Below are positions 1-7,991 of a DNA stretch of 28,413 nucleotides, piece after piece. The position numbers were made by a program, and so were the translations under genes. The notes beneath the pieces were generated by a model. It worked only from the letters and a program-made list of their open reading frames with translations, was not told where the DNA came from and did not search any database. The DNA comes from Bacteriovoracaceae bacterium UBA1511 (GTDB lineage: Bacteria; Bdellovibrionota; Bacteriovoracia; Bacteriovoracales; Bacteriovoracaceae), in the NCBI GenBank assembly GCA_002323535.1, contig DCQT01000053.1, positions 10,716 to 39,128 of the forward strand, in the 5' to 3' direction. The first letter of the stretch is position 1. Every line of letters begins with the position of its first letter.

Positions 1-403
1 AAAACTGTCCTTTTTTTACATTAAGCTTTCTTCCGTATTTTTTTGCTGCAACCGCCCCTGAGTGAACTAGATCAGTTTGGCGACATAAAAATGCCGGAAG
101 TTGAATGACATCGCAAACACTAGCGACCTCATCTGCCTGAGACGGTAGGTGAAAGTCCGTTAACACAGGTAAATGATGGGTTGATTTAATTTTATCTAAT
201 ATCTTTAAGCCATTTTCTAGGCCAGGTCCACGAAAAGAAACAATGCTGGAACGATTGGCCTTGTCAAAACTACCTTTAAAAGTCAGGTTGATTTGATCAA
301 AAAATGGTGACAATTTATCTTTAAGTCTCCCTGATACAGACATTGCCAAGTCTTCGCTCTCCAAAACGCATAAGCCACAAATAAACTCTAATTTATTATT
401 CAT
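1..403 (-). CDS. kdsA: 3-deoxy-8-phosphooctulonate synthase (KDO-8-phosphate synthase), 3' end cut by window edge
   Basis: KdsA condenses arabinose-5-phosphate with phosphoenolpyruvate to KDO-8-phosphate, the first committed step of KDO synthesis for LPS, in the cytoplasm. Reading the minus strand from an ATG at 403 gives 134 residues with no stop before base 1. Family motifs are plain: FDKANRSS (about 46-53), FRGPGLE (57-63), VLTDFH (79-84), the LPAFLCRQTDL block (101-111) and a lysine-rich KKGQF at the cut edge. About half of a typical 270-280 residue enzyme is present. The start overlaps the pyrG stop as TAATG, so the two are probably translationally coupled. The product is expected to feed the later KdsB step encoded two genes upstream. 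Confidence 0.95.
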   Translation of the reverse strand, partial: MNNKLEFICGLCVLESEDLAMSVSGRLKDKLSPFFDQINLTFKGSFDKANRSSIVSFRGPGLENGLKILDKIKSTHHLPVLTDFHLPSQADEVASVCDVIQLPAFLCRQTDLVHSGAVAAKKYGRKLNVKKGQF

Positions 404-2001
404 TAGTCATTACTCCCACAGGCCTCAATAAACATTTTAAACAATGGGTGCGGTGAATAGGGCCTAGATTTAAACTCTGGATGATACTGACATGCTACAA
501 AGAATGGATGGTTTGGAAGCTCTATGACCTCCACCAAACCAAGCTCAGGGTTTCTTCCCGAGATTGTCATTCCAGCGGACTCAATTTTTCCGACGTATTC
601 ATTATTTACCTCTAGCCTATGACGATGGCGCTCTGAAATCCTACTAGACTCATATATTTTTGCCGTCAGTGTGCCTGATTTAATCTCACAACCGTAGGCT
701 CCAAGCCTCATAGAGCCTCCTTTGGAGACATCTTTGGATTGACCTTCAAGGTAGTGAATGACAGGTGTCCCTTTCTCCTCAAACTCTTCACTTGTCGCGT
801 CACTAATACCAACGACATTTCTGGAAAATTCGATCATTGCTAGTTGCATCCCCAGACATATACCAAAAAATGGTAAGTTATTTTCACGAGCATATTCTAT
901 TGCTTTTATTTTTCCCTCTGTGCCTCTTTCACCAAATCCACCGGGGACTAAAATTCCATCAACCTCAGAGAGAATACTTTCCCTTTTTTCTGTCTCAAGA
1001 TCTTCTGCATCAATGTAAATTGGTTCAAACTCAAGCTGATTTGAAATAGCACCATGGTTCAGGGCCTCATCTAGTGATTTGTAGGACTCGATCAACTCAG
1101 TGTACTTTCCAACAATCCCAATCCTTACCCGTTTTTTTGGGTTATTAATATTGTGAAGAACCTGCTCAAGATCTTGGATATTAGGTTGAGCAGTCCACAT
1201 ACCAAGAAGCTCAGTTACTTTTTCATCTAAACCTTGTTTTTGAAAGTTTAAAGGTAACTCATAGATACTATTCATATCTTGACTGGTGAAAATTTGAGAT
1301 TCTGGCACATTACAAAACAAAGAGATTTTTTGTCTTATGCTTTTGTCGACTTCTCTATCTGAGCGACAAATAATTATTTGTGGAAATAAACCTATACTTC
1401 TTAATTCTTTTACAGAGTGTTGAGCTGGTTTAGATTTTAATTCACCCGCTGCACTTATGAACGGAAGAAGAACAAGGTGCACAAATAAAACATTTTCCGG
1501 GCCAACATCATGAGCAAACTGCCTAATGGCTTCAATAAATGGAAGTGACTCTATATCACCTACTGTTCCCCCAATTTCCCCGAGTAATAGCTCCGAACCC
1601 TCTGCTGCTTGGTGAATTCTTCTTTTAATTTCTTCAGTTATATGAGGCACAACTTGAACTGTTTTTCCTAAATACTTCCCCTCTCTTTCGTTCTCTATTA
1701 CTTTTAGATAAATCTGCCCCGAAGTGAAGTTAGAGTCTTTTGATAGTGTTAGTGTCGTAAACCTCTCGTAATGACCTAAATCGAGATCAGTTTCAGCGCC
1801 ATCGTCGGTTACGAAAACTTCCCCATGTTGTGTCGGGCTCATCGTGCCGGGATCAACATTTATATATGGATCCATCTTAAGCATTGAGATTTTAATTCCA
1901 CGTCTCTCGAGTAGGCTTGCAATACTTGCAGAAGCAAGTCCTTTCCCTAGGGAGCTAGCAACACCACCGGTAAAAAAGATATATTTTTTAGTTGGTTTCA
2001 T
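403..2001 (-). CDS. pyrG: CTP synthase (glutamine-hydrolysing)
   Basis: CTP synthase makes CTP from UTP, ATP and glutamine. The 532-residue length is normal for the family. The N-terminal amidoligase domain (about 1-270) opens with FFTGGVASSLGKG (9-21) and carries KMDPYINVDPGTMSP (42-56). The C-terminal class I glutamine amidotransferase domain holds the oxyanion and nucleophile segments GGFGERG (354-360) and GICLGMQ with C382, plus the H507/E509 partners in HPEF. The ATG at 2001 lies 14 bases inside the end of kdsB, and its stop overlaps the kdsA start. CTP is the co-substrate of KdsB, which gives a metabolic reason for this kdsB-pyrG-kdsA order, an arrangement known in other Gram-negative lineages. 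Confidence 0.98.
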   Translation of the reverse strand: MKPTKKYIFFTGGVASSLGKGLASASIASLLERRGIKISMLKMDPYINVDPGTMSPTQHGEVFVTDDGAETDLDLGHYERFTTLTLSKDSNFTSGQIYLKVIENEREGKYLGKTVQVVPHITEEIKRRIHQAAEGSELLLGEIGGTVGDIESLPFIEAIRQFAHDVGPENVLFVHLVLLPFISAAGELKSKPAQHSVKELRSIGLFPQIIICRSDREVDKSIRQKISLFCNVPESQIFTSQDMNSIYELPLNFQKQGLDEKVTELLGMWTAQPNIQDLEQVLHNINNPKKRVRIGIVGKYTELIESYKSLDEALNHGAISNQLEFEPIYIDAEDLETEKRESILSEVDGILVPGGFGERGTEGKIKAIEYARENNLPFFGICLGMQLAMIEFSRNVVGISDATSEEFEEKGTPVIHYLEGQSKDVSKGGSMRLGAYGCEIKSGTLTAKIYESSRISERHRHRLEVNNEYVGKIESAGMTISGRNPELGLVEVIELPNHPFFVACQYHPEFKSRPYSPHPLFKMFIEACGSND

Positions 2002-2755
2002 TTAATACCTCTTGAACTTTTACTAAGTCTTCCGGAGTGTCTACTCCAATTAATAAATTATTAGATTCAATTGCCCCAATAGATAAGCCATTTTCGAGTG
2101 CCCTTAGCTGCTCCAAACATTCTCTTTTTTCCAGGACCGTTTCTGATAACTCACTCATTTTAATTAGGCTAGAAGGTTTGAAAGAATAGACACCTACATG
2201 CCCAAAAAAAACCTTTTTTTCGCACTGCGCATCCCTATCATAAGGTATCAATGATCTAGAAAAATACAAGCATCGACCAGCTTTCTCATTAATAGCTATC
2301 TTCACCCTATTAGGAGACAGAGCTTCCTCGTAAGAAATTTGGTTGTATATGGTGGCCAGGTCATATTTAGACGATAAATGAAAATTAATTAAATTTCTCA
2401 AATCTGTTGGGTCTATTAGAGGTTCGTCTCCTTGAACATTCACAATGAGATCCCAACTCGTATCGCTAAAAAAGCGTTCATATGCCAGTTTAATTCTATC
2501 AGTTCCGGAGGATGTCTCATCTGAAACCATAACCACAGGAAAATTCAAACTCTTAACCGTAGTTTCAATTCTTTCATCATCTGTCACAACACAAAAGTCT
2601 ATTTCATAATTAGTTGAATTTTTAGATAAGTTTTTGAGCTTATCCATCACGTGCCCTATGAGAGGCTTATTATTTAATAATGCCAAGGGTTTTCCGGGAA
2701 ACCTTGTGCTTTGATATCTTGCGGGAACTAAAAAAAGAATTTTATTTTTTGGCAT
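1988..2755 (-). CDS. kdsB: 3-deoxy-manno-octulosonate cytidylyltransferase (CMP-KDO synthetase)
   Basis: KdsB activates KDO with CTP to CMP-KDO for transfer onto lipid A. The 255-residue protein starts with the nucleotide-binding segment LVPARYQSTRFPGKPL (about 9-24) and has VQGDEP (107-112), the metal/substrate site of the family; both are intact. It is the first gene of the kdsB-pyrG-kdsA run. No Shine-Dalgarno sequence precedes the ATG. The best promoter lies so close that the leader would be only about five bases, so the messenger may be nearly leaderless. A 17-bp palindrome overlaps that promoter. Confidence 0.96.
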   Translation of the reverse strand: MPKNKILFLVPARYQSTRFPGKPLALLNNKPLIGHVMDKLKNLSKNSTNYEIDFCVVTDDERIETTVKSLNFPVVMVSDETSSGTDRIKLAYERFFSDTSWDLIVNVQGDEPLIDPTDLRNLINFHLSSKYDLATIYNQISYEEALSPNRVKIAINEKAGRCLYFSRSLIPYDRDAQCEKKVFFGHVGVYSFKPSSLIKMSELSETVLEKRECLEQLRALENGLSIGAIESNNLLIGVDTPEDLVKVQEVLNETN

Positions 2756-2767
2756 AATTATTCAACT

Positions 2768-2796
2768 ATTTTAAAGGCCATACAGGTTTGGGTAAA
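2768..2796 (-). promoter_or_regulatory. Predicted sigma-70-type promoter of kdsB-pyrG-kdsA
   Basis: On the minus strand, TTTACC (2796-2791) and TAAAAT (2773-2768) are separated by 17 bases, matching 4/6 and 5/6 of the -35 and -10 consensus. The start of transcription would fall near 2761, only about five bases before the kdsB ATG. Call made by eye, no experimental support. Confidence 0.5.
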
Positions 2797-2809
2797 ATGT
2801 ATCATTTTA
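2793..2809. promoter_or_regulatory. Operator-like palindrome between divergent genes
   Basis: TAAAATG-TAT-CATTTTA is a perfect inverted repeat with 7-base arms and a 3-base centre. It overlaps the predicted -35 of kdsB and lies just upstream of the divergent gene at 2844, where a dimeric repressor could act on both. Such AT-rich palindromes can occur by chance, so the operator role is inference. Confidence 0.4.
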
Positions 2810-2831
2810 GATTTGATGCTGCAAAATGAAG

Positions 2832-2837
2832 TATGAT
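2832..2837 (+). promoter_or_regulatory. Possible -10 element of the gene at 2844
   Basis: TATGAT (5/6 of the -10 consensus) ends six bases before the ATG at 2844, which would give a leaderless messenger; no Shine-Dalgarno sequence is present either. No good -35 lies 16-18 bases upstream, so this is weak. Confidence 0.3.
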
Positions 2838-2843
2838 TAACAC

Positions 2844-3230
2844 ATGTCAAAATATCGAATTCTTACCTTTGCATTGCTATTGGTATTAACCGGAGCAAAA
2901 ACGTCAGATGTAGCAAACAACAAAGCAAATGATTATGACATATATATTCCCCCCACAAGCAGTATTGTCTGTGATTCTTTGAAAAAGGGGTTAAGGTCTC
3001 AAATAAATCAAAAACAAAAAATAGACTTTCTATTAATAAGAAATAGAAAACTTTTAAAAGCTATTTCCCAAAGAAAAAAAACACTAATCACCCAGCTTAG
3101 AGAAAACCAAACAAAACTTCGCTCCCGGAAACTAAAAAACGTATATAAAATTAAAACGCTTGAAGAAAAGATTATCCGACAAGGGTGTCCAGGGATCCTT
3201 ACTCCAAGCTTTGCTAGAGAAAATTCTTAA
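2844..3230 (+). CDS. Small secreted basic coiled-coil protein, unknown function
   Basis: I do not recognise this 128-residue protein. It begins with a signal peptide (lysine and arginine near the start, then a hydrophobic stretch to about 16, TGA/KT as a likely cut), so it should be periplasmic or surface-located. The mature part has two cysteines (about C43 and C115) that could form a disulphide, and between them a lysine/arginine-rich stretch (about 47-112) with heptad-like spacing, suggesting a helical coiled coil. It precedes the TolC-family gene on the same strand with about 70 bases between, and may be an accessory of that export gene set; that link is only positional. Confidence 0.65.
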   Translation: MSKYRILTFALLLVLTGAKTSDVANNKANDYDIYIPPTSSIVCDSLKKGLRSQINQKQKIDFLLIRNRKLLKAISQRKKTLITQLRENQTKLRSRKLKNVYKIKTLEEKIIRQGCPGILTPSFARENS

Positions 3231-3287
3231 CGCTATTACTTTCAATAAGCACAAACTTTAATTAAAATTAAATGATATTTATTTATC

Positions 3288-3293
3288 AAGGGG
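3288..3293 (+). promoter_or_regulatory. Shine-Dalgarno sequence that points to an ATT start
   Basis: AAGGGG is followed after six bases by ATT at 3300, in frame with the TolC-family gene. The 20 codons that follow encode a typical signal peptide. No ATG, GTG or TTG exists in this frame between the upstream stop (3273) and the GTG at 3372, which would lose the signal peptide. Confidence 0.6.
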
Positions 3294-3299
3294 AAAAAG

Positions 3300-4889
3300 A
3301 TTAAATCACTTTTTTTAATCACTTTACTCATTATTAACTTCGAGTCGAAAGCCCAAGACTCAAACGATAACGTGAACAAAGACCTGGATGCCGAAGAATC
3401 CAATTTTAGCATTCAAACTCTTGTAAAACCTCTATCTCTTGGTGGAGCGATACAACAAGGGATCCAGCAAAACCATGATCAAATAAATCGACAATTTCAA
3501 CGAGAATTAATTGAAATTGACTGGAAAGATCAATGGAGCTCATTTTGGTTGCCCCAAATAGATATAAGTTTAAGCATAAACCCTCACCGAATTGCACAAC
3601 TTAGGAGAACGAGCTCTCTTACAGGAAGCCAAGCAAGAAACACTGGAGGACAATTTTCACTGAATTTAGGCGAATACTCCATATTTAATTGGGGAAAGGA
3701 CTATCTTGGATATTTAAACTCTAAGCAAACCTATAGAAGAAACAAACAAAACTTAATTGAAGAGCAAAGAGAGCTAAAATTCTCTATTATCGAAGACTAT
3801 AGTGATTTAGTAACTTCAAAAAATAGACTTAAAACATATAAAAAAATATTAAGACACGCCTCTTATGCCTATAGAATGGCCAAAGAAAAAGTAGAAGCTA
3901 AGAAGCTTAGTCTTCAAAACTATTATATGATTCGAACCCTCTACCTAGAATCCTATGAAAACTACATAAACGAAAAAAGGTACTATCAGTCAGCAAATGA
4001 GAAACTAGCGTTTACCTTAGATGATGAGGTTAACACCAGATACTCCACTAATGAAGATATAAAATTTAAAAGAGTACTAACCCCGTTACAAACATTTTTT
4101 AGCTTTGCAAGAAACAACAACCCTAGCATCGTTCAAACCTACACAAATAAGAAAATTAGTGAAAGGAACCTAGAAATTGCCAGAAGAGAAAACCTCGCCT
4201 TACCTGAGTTTACAATTGACCTGGGTGCATTTGCCAGATCTACGACAACAACCTCCCACTTACAAGGGTATACTGGAGGAATCTCAGGAAATGAAAATCT
4301 TGAAATAGTTGCGACTCTGAACGCGACATGGGCTTTAGTTGGCCAAAATGGATTTTTAAATGAAAGAAGATTATCCAGGGCCAACCTAAACAACAGATCT
4401 GCAAATAGGCTTCATAAAAAAGCGATTGATCAAAATATATATTTATTGGCAAATGCATATCAAAGACTAAAAACATATGAGGAGCAGTGGGAGATCACAC
4501 AGACAAGAAAAATTTCCGCTAAAACAGCCTATGAAATAACTTTAGAAAAATATAACCGCAGTAAAACTACTTACTTGAATTACCTTCAAACGATTACAGA
4601 TTATGCAGAAGCTGAAGTAGCACTAATAAACTTAATCAATAATCATTTAAAAGAGAAGGTTAACATCGCTAGGTATAGCGGTATAGAGGATTTACCAGAC
4701 CTTTTGTTTGAACACATAACGCTAAATGAATCACCATCTTCAGACTACAAAAAGTTTAGGAAAAACACCAAAGCACCTGAAGGTGACAAGGCGCCACAAA
4801 ACAAACAAACAGTGAGAAAATCATCTGATTCTGACTTAGATGAAGAGATTGACCTTGACGAACTTGAAGACTTGGAGATCGAGGAATAA
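3300..4889 (+). CDS. TolC-family outer membrane channel protein, apparent ATT start
   Basis: The protein belongs to the outer membrane efflux protein (TolC) family, trimeric channels that span outer membrane and periplasm. The conventional GTG at 3372 gives 505 residues without an export signal. Extending to ATT at 3300 adds 24 residues that read as a signal peptide (MKSLFLITLLIINF then ESKA/QD as a likely cut), giving 529 residues and placing the start six bases after AAGGGG. Family marks are the opening LSLGGAIQQGIQQNHD segment, the FNWGKDYLGYLNS segment matching the family's 'w..f..G' region, long helical repeats rich in Lys/Glu, and two homologous halves. The tail is very acidic (about the last 20 residues). 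The next gene follows after two bases. No inner-membrane pump or adaptor is nearby, so the substrate is unknown. Confidence 0.85.
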   Translation: MKSLFLITLLIINFESKAQDSNDNVNKDLDAEESNFSIQTLVKPLSLGGAIQQGIQQNHDQINRQFQRELIEIDWKDQWSSFWLPQIDISLSINPHRIAQLRRTSSLTGSQARNTGGQFSLNLGEYSIFNWGKDYLGYLNSKQTYRRNKQNLIEEQRELKFSIIEDYSDLVTSKNRLKTYKKILRHASYAYRMAKEKVEAKKLSLQNYYMIRTLYLESYENYINEKRYYQSANEKLAFTLDDEVNTRYSTNEDIKFKRVLTPLQTFFSFARNNNPSIVQTYTNKKISERNLEIARRENLALPEFTIDLGAFARSTTTTSHLQGYTGGISGNENLEIVATLNATWALVGQNGFLNERRLSRANLNNRSANRLHKKAIDQNIYLLANAYQRLKTYEEQWEITQTRKISAKTAYEITLEKYNRSKTTYLNYLQTITDYAEAEVALINLINNHLKEKVNIARYSGIEDLPDLLFEHITLNESPSSDYKKFRKNTKAPEGDKAPQNKQTVRKSSDSDLDEEIDLDELEDLEIEE

Positions 4890-4891
4890 TT

Positions 4892-5617
4892 ATGAAAAAT
4901 ATTACAATTATTACTATTTTAATGCTGCCTCTTAGTTGTTTTTCTCAAGCACTATCGTCCCAAGACTTCCTAAATGAGGTAAAAAAAGAAATCGGTCACA
5001 GGTTAAATGCTCAGAAACCAACCACAATTAATGAATCAACAGGAATGGAGGAGTCCAAAACTTTTAAACAAGACTTAAGCTTTGTTAAATTTAATTTTTC
5101 ACTAAATAGTGACCCAATGAGCATTGGAGACGTTATCTCTGCGTCATTTGAATATAATTCCCATTGGTATGAAAATAAATTTATAAATTACTCGGCCTAT
5201 ACTGGACAGCATCGTTTTGATGCAATTTCCTCTGTAAATGCTGACCTTTCTGCCAATGCAAATAATGTAAACTCTCAAACAAATAATCTTAGTGCTCTTG
5301 GAGTTGGAATTACGATGACTTCACATTTTTTTAAAAATGTCCTAAATATCAATGCCATTGAAGAAAGTATCAGTAGTAGTTTTGCCTATGGGTTTATGAA
5401 CGAGTCTACTCAAAATGAAATCTATTCAGGCCCAGGAGTTAGGGCAGAGGTAAGTATTAACTATAGGCCTAAAGAAAACTATCACTTTGGAGCAGCGTTT
5501 GGATGGAATCACTTCGGACTAAGCAGAGATATGAGGTTTGAAGGAGAAGATATATCTGGTAGACACCTATCTGCAACTTGGGCGACATTAGGCTTGAATT
5601 GGGCGGTATATTTTTAG
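4892..5617 (+). CDS. Predicted outer membrane beta-barrel protein
   Basis: This 241-residue protein has no family I recognise. A signal peptide (about 1-19, ending CFSQA) is followed by a helical stretch, then alternating polar/hydrophobic strands rich in Asn, Ser, Tyr and Trp. It ends in phenylalanine (NWAVYF), the classic C-terminal signature of proteins inserted by the BAM machinery. It starts two bases after the TolC-family stop, with its ribosome site (GAGGA) inside that gene's last codons, so the two are co-translated and may work together at the outer membrane. The cysteine at 16 does not sit in a good lipobox (PLSC), so I favour a cleaved barrel over a lipoprotein. Confidence 0.7.
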   Translation: MKNITIITILMLPLSCFSQALSSQDFLNEVKKEIGHRLNAQKPTTINESTGMEESKTFKQDLSFVKFNFSLNSDPMSIGDVISASFEYNSHWYENKFINYSAYTGQHRFDAISSVNADLSANANNVNSQTNNLSALGVGITMTSHFFKNVLNINAIEESISSSFAYGFMNESTQNEIYSGPGVRAEVSINYRPKENYHFGAAFGWNHFGLSRDMRFEGEDISGRHLSATWATLGLNWAVYF

Positions 5618-5626
5618 GGAGATGAA

Positions 5627-6934
5627 ATGATTGATCGTTATGAAGTTAAAGAAATTTCGGATATATGGGGCGAGGAAGAGAAGTTCTCTCAATATTTGCT
5701 TGTTGAAAAAGCACTCTTAAGTTCTCTTAAAAATGATTACCCTACAGAAGAAGTTTTAAAAAAGCTTGATAAAGTAAAGATCAACCCTGAGAGAATTAAG
5801 GAAATTGAATTAGTTGTAAAGCATGATGTCATTGCTTTTTGTACATCAATCACTGAACAACTAAATGAGAAAGACGCTCGCTTTTTCCATTGGGGAGTGA
5901 CTAGTTCAGACATTATAGATACTGCTCATTCATTACTAATTAAAAACTCTTTAAAGGTTATACTCGAAGACTACAAAAATCTCTTGATACAGCTACATAA
6001 AAAATCAAGAGAGCTAAGACTAGTTCCCTGCATGGGAAGATCCCATGGGATTAATGCAGAACCAATGAGTGCAGGCGTAAAATTTTTGAATCATTACACT
6101 GAACACTACAGAAGGTACCTTGAACTCAAAGACTTTTATGAAAATGACCTCACTGCTCAATTTAGTGGTGCCGTAGGAAACTACACCGTAATTACACCTG
6201 ATCAGGAACAAAAGGCAGCTCATTATCTTAACTTAAAGGTTGAACCAGTTAGCTCTCAAATAATAGGGCGAGATAGAATAAGTAAGTTGATGGGAATTAT
6301 CTCAAATTACTCTGTTGCCCTTGAACGACTTTGCATTGAGATAAGGCATTTGCACCACTCAAATATTAATGAACTAGCGGAAGGTTTTGGAAAAGGTCAA
6401 AAGGGTTCCTCAACAATGCCTCACAAAAAAAACCCTATTAGTGCAGAGAACCTGACTGGAATTTCAAGACTACTGAGAACTTATTATAATGTGGCCCTTG
6501 AAAATAATTTATTATGGCATGAAAGAGATATTTCACACTCAAGTGCTGAAAGAATATTTTTGCCCGACACTTTTGGACTTCTTGCCTACTCTCTTAGGCG
6601 CATGACTTCAACGATCGAAAATTTAGTTATTCATTCAAAAAATATGCTATCTAACATTCCAAAAAATAATTATTTCTTTTCAAGCTTCGTACTTCATCAA
6701 CTTTTGTTAAAGACGGATCTTAGACGAGAAGACATTTATGAGAGACTACAAAAAATATCATTTGAGTCGATTGAAAATGAGAAAGATTTCTTGGAGCTCG
6801 TAAAAAAACATTTTCCTGAACTCGCAGAACTTGTAAACCTAGATCTACCAAGACAGCAGTTAATCAATGAGAAATTCTTGGCCCATGTGGACTCAATTTT
6901 TGATAAGGTAAATGCGAATTATCCAGAGCTTTAA
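5627..6934 (+). CDS. purB: Adenylosuccinate lyase
   Basis: PurB acts twice in purine synthesis: it releases fumarate from SAICAR and from adenylosuccinate. The 435-residue length is usual. The fumarase/aspartase superfamily signature GSSTMPHKKNPI is complete at 260-271 and holds the mobile catalytic serine loop. H66 (KHDV), TSSD (92-95) and the GRSHG segment with H140 are the other active-site blocks. A good ribosome site (GGGAG, five bases before ATG) starts the gene nine bases after the preceding barrel gene, so this housekeeping gene seems to share a transcript with outer-membrane genes. It converges on the guanylyltransferase gene with only two bases between stops, and I see no clear terminator there. 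Confidence 0.96.
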   Translation: MIDRYEVKEISDIWGEEEKFSQYLLVEKALLSSLKNDYPTEEVLKKLDKVKINPERIKEIELVVKHDVIAFCTSITEQLNEKDARFFHWGVTSSDIIDTAHSLLIKNSLKVILEDYKNLLIQLHKKSRELRLVPCMGRSHGINAEPMSAGVKFLNHYTEHYRRYLELKDFYENDLTAQFSGAVGNYTVITPDQEQKAAHYLNLKVEPVSSQIIGRDRISKLMGIISNYSVALERLCIEIRHLHHSNINELAEGFGKGQKGSSTMPHKKNPISAENLTGISRLLRTYYNVALENNLLWHERDISHSSAERIFLPDTFGLLAYSLRRMTSTIENLVIHSKNMLSNIPKNNYFFSSFVLHQLLLKTDLRREDIYERLQKISFESIENEKDFLELVKKHFPELAELVNLDLPRQQLINEKFLAHVDSIFDKVNANYPEL

Positions 6935-6936
6935 AA

Positions 6937-7977
6937 CTAAATTTTTTGATTAAGCTGTTTTACTTTTTGAGCTTCTGATTTTGGTAATACCATAACATGG
7001 CCCTCATTGACCACAACAACCAGGTCTTTACAGTTTATTAAACTGACTTTTTTACCAGGGGCGTAAATTATATTACCTGCAGAGTCTAAAAACTGGGTGT
7101 TTTCTGCGGAACAAATAAAATTGTCCTCTGAAGCTTCAGTAATATCTTCTAGGGCATCCCATGATCCAAGATCACTCCAATCAAAACTTGAAGATAGTGC
7201 ATCAACTCTTTGGCTTTTCTCAATTACAGCATAATCAAAACTATCTTTAGGCAGCTTATTATATACTTTACTGACCAATGCGGGGCTCCCCAACGCATTA
7301 AAAAGCTCCTCTTTAAATGCTCCAAGATCTTGAGAATGAGTCGATATCTCGCCTAAAAGAGTGCTAATTGTAGAAATAAACATTCCCGCATTCCAAAAAT
7401 ATTCACCAGAGGCAAGATACTTTTCTGCTATCTCAGAATTTGGTTTTTCAACAAACTTGCTCACTTTATATAATTCAGAATCAATTGATTCGCCTTTTTG
7501 TATATATCCATACCCCGTATGAGGAGATGTGGGAGGGATTCCTATCACTGTTATAGTTTGGCGCTTTTTGGCATTTTCAGATGCCACTTGTATATCTCTT
7601 GAAAAGTTTTCTTGATTGTTAATAACGTGGTCACTTGGTAGAACAACGATACAGTCATCCTTACTCACACCGTTTTTTAACATCTGAAGTAAACCTAAAA
7701 AAATGCATGGCGCGGTATTACGTCCTTCTGGCTCAATTATTATATTTTCAGAGGGGATCATTCCCTTGGTCTGAAGACTAGCAATCTGTTTTTGTCCTTC
7801 AACAGTAACAACATATATATTCTCTGCTCTACTAAATTTTAAAGACCTCTTGATTGACTCTTGAATCAAGGAGTCATCAGAAGAAAGACATGTGTATTGT
7901 TTAGGTTTTTCAGGAGTTGAGACAGGCCAAAATCTAGTTCCATTTCCACCGGCCATAATTAAAACATGTATAGACAT
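6937..7977 (-). CDS. manC: Mannose-1-phosphate guanylyltransferase
   Basis: The enzyme makes GDP-mannose from mannose-1-phosphate and GTP, feeding mannose, fucose or related sugars into polysaccharide. The nucleotidyltransferase core is complete: MAGGNGTRFWP (8-18) and KPKQY (24-28), NTAP (87-90), PSDH (114-117), GYGYI (155-159), FVEKP (175-179), and WNAGMF further on. At 346 residues it is the short form without the C-terminal phosphomannose isomerase domain of bifunctional enzymes. A GGAG site eight bases before the ATG marks the start. It lies 14 bases after a candidate outer-membrane protein gene and is the last of three minus-strand genes. The gene symbol is by function; no other sugar gene in the window shows which polysaccharide it serves. 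Confidence 0.92.
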   Translation of the reverse strand: MSIHVLIMAGGNGTRFWPVSTPEKPKQYTCLSSDDSLIQESIKRSLKFSRAENIYVVTVEGQKQIASLQTKGMIPSENIIIEPEGRNTAPCIFLGLLQMLKNGVSKDDCIVVLPSDHVINNQENFSRDIQVASENAKKRQTITVIGIPPTSPHTGYGYIQKGESIDSELYKVSKFVEKPNSEIAEKYLASGEYFWNAGMFISTISTLLGEISTHSQDLGAFKEELFNALGSPALVSKVYNKLPKDSFDYAVIEKSQRVDALSSSFDWSDLGSWDALEDITEASEDNFICSAENTQFLDSAGNIIYAPGKKVSLINCKDLVVVVNEGHVMVLPKSEAQKVKQLNQKI

Positions 7978-7991
7978 AAAAATTCTCCAAA

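Noticed and set aside
758..1049. Two plus-strand frames inside pyrG
   Set aside because: They lie wholly opposite conserved pyrG coding sequence, with no motif.
6935..6936. Terminator between convergent purB and manC
   Set aside because: Looked for one because only two bases separate the stops; no hairpin with a T tract was visible.
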